Source of the DNA: Tritrichomonas foetus
Taxonomy: Eukaryota; Parabasalia; Tritrichomonadida; Tritrichomonadidae
Length of the DNA stretch: 64,000 nt
Assembly: GCA_001839685.1 (NCBI GenBank)
Contig: MLAK01000325.1
Location: 116,859 to 180,858, forward strand
Reading direction: 5' to 3'
The notes below the pieces were generated by a model, which was given only the letters and a program-made list of their open reading frames with translations, searched no databases and had not been told where the DNA came from. Below are positions 60,268 through 64,000 of this stretch, piece by piece. The position numbers and the translations under genes were made by a program. Positions within the stretch are counted from its first letter, which is position 1, and each line of letters starts with the position of its first letter.

Positions 60268-63200
60268 ATGACAAAGCGTATGTTTTTTTGCATATGCTCA
60301 GATCATGGTGCAAATATTATCGATGATATTTCACCAGGGACCGAAAATTCAATAACAGTAAGCGACATTCTCACTAAATATGCGAACGAAAAAGATTCAT
60401 TATGGCTCAAAACTGAACGATACGCCGTACCGATGCTACCTGAGGAACATCCATTTGCCGACCATCCCGAATTGATTTTGGATGAACGACCAGACAACTA
60501 CGGCCGCCCGAAAACTTCATTTTTCACGTTTTCACATGTTTCAAATTCCTCAAAAATTTTATATTTTCAGCCTAGACACAATACTGATCAGAAAATTCCA
60601 AGAATAGCAATAGTTATTTCCAATGACGATTTTGGAGAAACGATTCCATTCTTATTAACCAAAATAAGCAATTCATTTTTATTTCCAGTGAAAGCCCAGG
60701 AAATTTTTGTAGATGATGAAGTGCAGCCAGAAGATGCAACTGTTGAATATATTTATTCACGTGCCTTTACAAACGAGATTTCGGTTTCATTAGATATTAC
60801 TGACAATTGCCTCCAAAAGATGAAATTTCGGACAAATCTTGTCAATGAAATTGTAGCAACAGAGCAGTCATATTTAAACGATATAGATGCGATCATAAAC
60901 CAATGGGCTAAAAGTCTGAAGGAAGCAAATATTTTACCAGAAACGGATTTGAATACTCTATTCAAAGATTTCCCAATGATCCAAGGATGTCATAAACAAT
61001 TTTTTGACGCATTGTCGAAAAATTTAGATGGTTATGCAACAGAATTTTCAAAGTGTTTCTTGGAATATGCTCCATTCTTCAAATGCTCAGTGAATTTCAT
61101 TTCAAATTATTCACGAATTAACGATTTCTTAACACTGAAAAATCAACAAAAATCATTTGTTGTGAAAACGAAAGAAATTGCAAATAAACTCGATGAACGA
61201 GATTTAGCCAGTTATTTGATTACTCCAGTTCAAAGGATGCCACGATATTTACTTTTCTTAAGAGAATTAATTAAATCTACACCACCAAACCATCCTGATT
61301 ACATGTTGCTTTCTGATGCTTCTCATGAAATGAATGAATTAACAAAAGCCATTGATGCGAAAACTGAATTTGCTGAAAAACAAAATATTCTGTTAAATAT
61401 TCAATTGAAAAATCACAGCGATTTCATGTATGCAACGCCATCAAGAAAGCTTGATTGTTCATTTGAAGTCACTGTTACCAATCGAAATAATCAAAAAGCG
61501 AATTTTTACCTTTGCAATGATTATATTTTTATGGTGAATAAATTTGATATGAAATGTCGATTTAGATCTCCAATTACAGCATTCCATTACATTGTTCCAA
61601 ATGAACAACAAAATTTAATTGAAATTCGAAGTTTTGATGGTAAAAAAGCAAAAGAATTTAAAATTTTATTTTCGAATAATGACTTAAATTCATTTCTTCA
61701 AGCTATTAATGAAAAAGCAACAGAAGAATTCCATGCAGCTGATTCTTCAACAACTAGTTCCTCAATTAATCGTGCATTATTTTGGTCACTTCAATCATCT
61801 TCTCTTTATAAACTTTCAACAAAACATTCGGTTGTTTATATACATGCTAAGGATAATAATTGCTATGTTGTTTATGGTGGAATTTCTTTTGTTAAAGATA
61901 GAAATAACAAAAATACAAATAAATTCATACTTTATTCACCTGAATTACCAACACCCATTAAATCTATTGACAATGGAATAGAAAACCGTTGTGATCATAA
62001 AATGATTTACACCAATAATAAACTTTTCATTATTGGTGGATTACCAAAATCAAATGATATGTTGATCTATGATGGAGTTAAAAGTGGTTGGATGAAATTA
62101 AGTAAGCCTGAAGTAAATTTAGTTGGGCATAGTTGTGTTTTTTATGATGGATTTATTTATGTTTATGGTGGGCTGCCATCTCATGATTATGTTTATGTTT
62201 TAAATACAGAAGACTATAATGGATTTTCTTATAGTAATTTCACTGTGATGCCACCAAATCGTTTTGAACATTCTGCTGTTATTTATCAACGGAAAATGAT
62301 TATTTATGGTGGAAAATCTACTAATAAAATGTTCCTGAGTGATCTTTGGGTCTTTGACTTGGATAAGAAAGTTTGGGAAAAGAAAGGAGATTTTATTCAA
62401 CGGTCATCTCATCAAGCAGTTGTTATTGGTAATGAGATGATCGTTTTTGGTGGTCAGCCTGCGGGAAATTCATTTTCTATTAATTTGGATACATTCGAAA
62501 TGAATTCTGTGAAAGATTTAGGTAATGTTCCATTTGGCTTAACTGAATTTGCGGCTTCAATGGACGAAAATTACTCAATTCTCAGTTTTGGAGGTAGAGA
62601 AAAAGGAATCGATGTTCCACTTAACTCAATTGTATCTATTCAACTTAATCAAAAATGGATAGAGAGAATTAAACCAGCAGAAAACATAATTGAAAAAGCA
62701 GATAGCAATTTGATGAATAATTTCACACCAAATAACATTTCATTAGCAGATTCACAAAAAATGTCACATTCAACACCAAAAATTGATTTATCTAAAATTA
62801 CTGGTATTAGCGTTAAAGATTCACTCAAGCAAAATAGATCTTTGAACAATTTTACGATTTTGGGAGGAACACCAGATGATGCACAATACTCACAAGAAGA
62901 AGAAATACAGCATTCACCACTTAATGAATCTATAGAGTGTGAACATGATTTAGAACCAGAAAACGAAATTGAACAATTTGAATTCGAGAAAGAACCACCT
63001 CAACAGCTAACAGAAGAGCAGCCACCTATAGAACAAATTCCAAAAGAAGAGCAAATTCCAACAGAAGAACAAATTCCAAAAGAAGAACAAATACCAAAAG
63101 AAGAACAAATTCCAACAGAAGAANNNNNNNNNNNNNNNNNNNNNNNNNNNNNNNNNNNNNNNNNNNNNNNNNNNNNNNNNNNNNNNNNNNNNNNNNNNNN

Positions 63201-64000
63201 NNNNNNNNNNNNNNNNNNNNNNNNNNNNNNNNNNNNNNNNNNNNNNNNNNNNNNNNNNNNNNNNNNNNNNNNNNNNNNNNNNNNNNNNNNNNNNNNNNNN
63301 NNNNNNNNNNNNNNNNNNNNNNNNNNNNNNNNNNNNNNNNNNNNNNNNNNNNNNNNNNNNNNNNNNNNNNNNNNNNNNNNNNNNNNNNNNNNNNNNNNNN
63401 NNNNNNNNNNNNNNNNNNCCAAAAGAAGAACAAATACCAAAAGAAGAACAAATACCAAAAGAAGAACAAATTCCAACAGAAGAAGTTAATCTAGAAGAGC
63501 ATGTTGTTATAGAAGACCAAGGAACAGATGGGCAAGTAACAACAGATGCAATTATTTCTGATGAGCATGATGGAGCTGATGAGCAAGAAACACCAGAAGA
63601 GCAAATCACTAATGAAAACCAATTAAACGAAGAAGAAGAGCAACCAATCGAACAAGAACAAGAACAACAAGATGAACCAGCAGAAAAAGTCGAACCAGAT
63701 CATCTTATTAAATCAGAAGATCAAATTGAATCCGACCAAGTTGACAATGCATTCCAAGAAATATTGGACTCAGCGCTAACTGATCAAGAACAAGATCAGA
63801 AACAAGTCACTATTGAAGATTCTCAAAAACCAGAGCCAGTCAATGCGCCTAAACCACTTGTTCCCCCAGAAGAATCGCATGCCCATGACTCTGATTTAGA
63901 TGCTTTGATGAACGACACTCTTCCTCTTGACCATCAAAACGAAAACATCGTTACTGATAACGAACTTGATGACATAATGAATAAAATACAAAACACTACC
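60268..64000 (+). CDS. RhoGEF (DH-PH) - Kelch repeat protein, 3' end beyond the window
   Basis: Partial; more than 1240 residues. Residues about 186-374 are a DH domain, which loads GTP onto Rho-family GTPases: NLVNEIVATEQSYLNDIDAI is conserved region 1 and YLITPVQRMPRYLLFLRELI is region 3. A PH-like domain follows (about 380-484). Kelch repeats at about 514-790 (VYGGISF, IIGGLPK, VYGGLPS, IYGGKSTNKMFLSDLWVFDL, VFGGQPAG, SFGGREKG) should form a beta-propeller. From about 900 the protein is Glu/Gln-rich with a hexapeptide repeat (QIPKEE/QIPTEE) interrupted by an assembly gap. After the gap the correct frame is shifted by one base relative to the stated gap length and is open to the window end. 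DH with Kelch is a lineage-specific combination; the role is likely cytoskeletal signalling. Confidence 0.9.
63034..63484 (+). repeat. 18-bp coding tandem array (QIPKEE/QIPTEE) spanning an assembly gap
   Basis: Five complete 18-base units (consensus CAAATTCCAAAAGAAGAA) precede the gap and three and two-thirds follow it. To keep both the unit phase and the codon phase the gap should be 6 modulo 18 bases; 294 fits and would give 25 units, against the 295 Ns given. Confidence 0.85.
63124..63418. other. Assembly gap, 295 N
   Basis: A run of 295 unknown bases inside the tandem array. The stated length breaks the reading frame of the RhoGEF-Kelch gene and makes a false stop at 63487-63489. Treat that stop as an artefact. 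Confidence 0.97.

Noticed and set aside
63487..63489. Stop codon of the RhoGEF-Kelch gene
   Set aside because: It arises only from the one-base phase error of the N gap.
63000..63609. Minus-strand frames running through the N gap
   Set aside because: They span unknown bases and mirror the coding repeat.

Overview
The window looks like nuclear DNA of a trichomonad (Parabasalia), most likely a Tritrichomonas-type genome. The grounds are AT-rich DNA, large intronless reading frames on both strands with standard codon use, very short 5' leaders, and a trichomonad-type initiator (TCA followed by C/T and A/T) next to about half of the start codons. The gene families are eukaryotic and typical of this group: divergent kinases, a PP1-like phosphatase, C2 proteins, large coiled-coil proteins, a giant HECT ligase, TOR and a RhoGEF-Kelch protein. 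The species is inferred, not proven. No tRNA, rRNA, CRISPR or bacterial operon was seen.

Layout. 1-2937: gene-poor, with a decayed GB1/RHD3-type GTPase relic on the minus strand. 2938-5883: a possible ubiquitin-fold protein and a coiled-coil/RRM protein. 5884-8353: gene-poor. 8354-9502: a PPP-family phosphatase, followed by an 18-bp tandem array and copy A of a dispersed repeat. 11333-15809: a BAR/F-BAR-like protein and two divergent kinases. 15810-18430: gene-poor, with a palindromic tandem repeat, a decayed USP relic and copy B of the dispersed repeat. 18431-24159: a C2/Lys-rich/C2-like protein and two ABC half-transporters facing away from each other across 313 bp. 25310-37242: a polyproline actin-regulator-like protein, a USP deubiquitinase, a helical protein of unknown role and a 1268-residue coiled coil. 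37596-53920: two giant minus-strand genes, a 3161-residue SPRY/HECT ubiquitin ligase and a 2188-residue TOR kinase. 54773-59358: an auxin-efflux-carrier-type transporter, tubulin cofactor C, a complete TIR element with an 8-bp target duplication, and a short coiled-coil protein. 60268-64000: a RhoGEF-PH-Kelch protein whose 18-bp repeat array is broken by a 295-N assembly gap; it runs off the window.

The genes look like independent transcription units. Shared themes are membrane and cytoskeleton control (BAR, C2, polyproline protein, RhoGEF-Kelch, cofactor C), ubiquitin turnover (USP, HECT), growth signalling (TOR, kinases, phosphatase) and transport (ABC pair, efflux carrier). The most unusual material lies between genes: several decayed coding frames, a dispersed coding-like repeat, and the TIR element at 57212-58362. 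No wholly new multi-gene system is evident.
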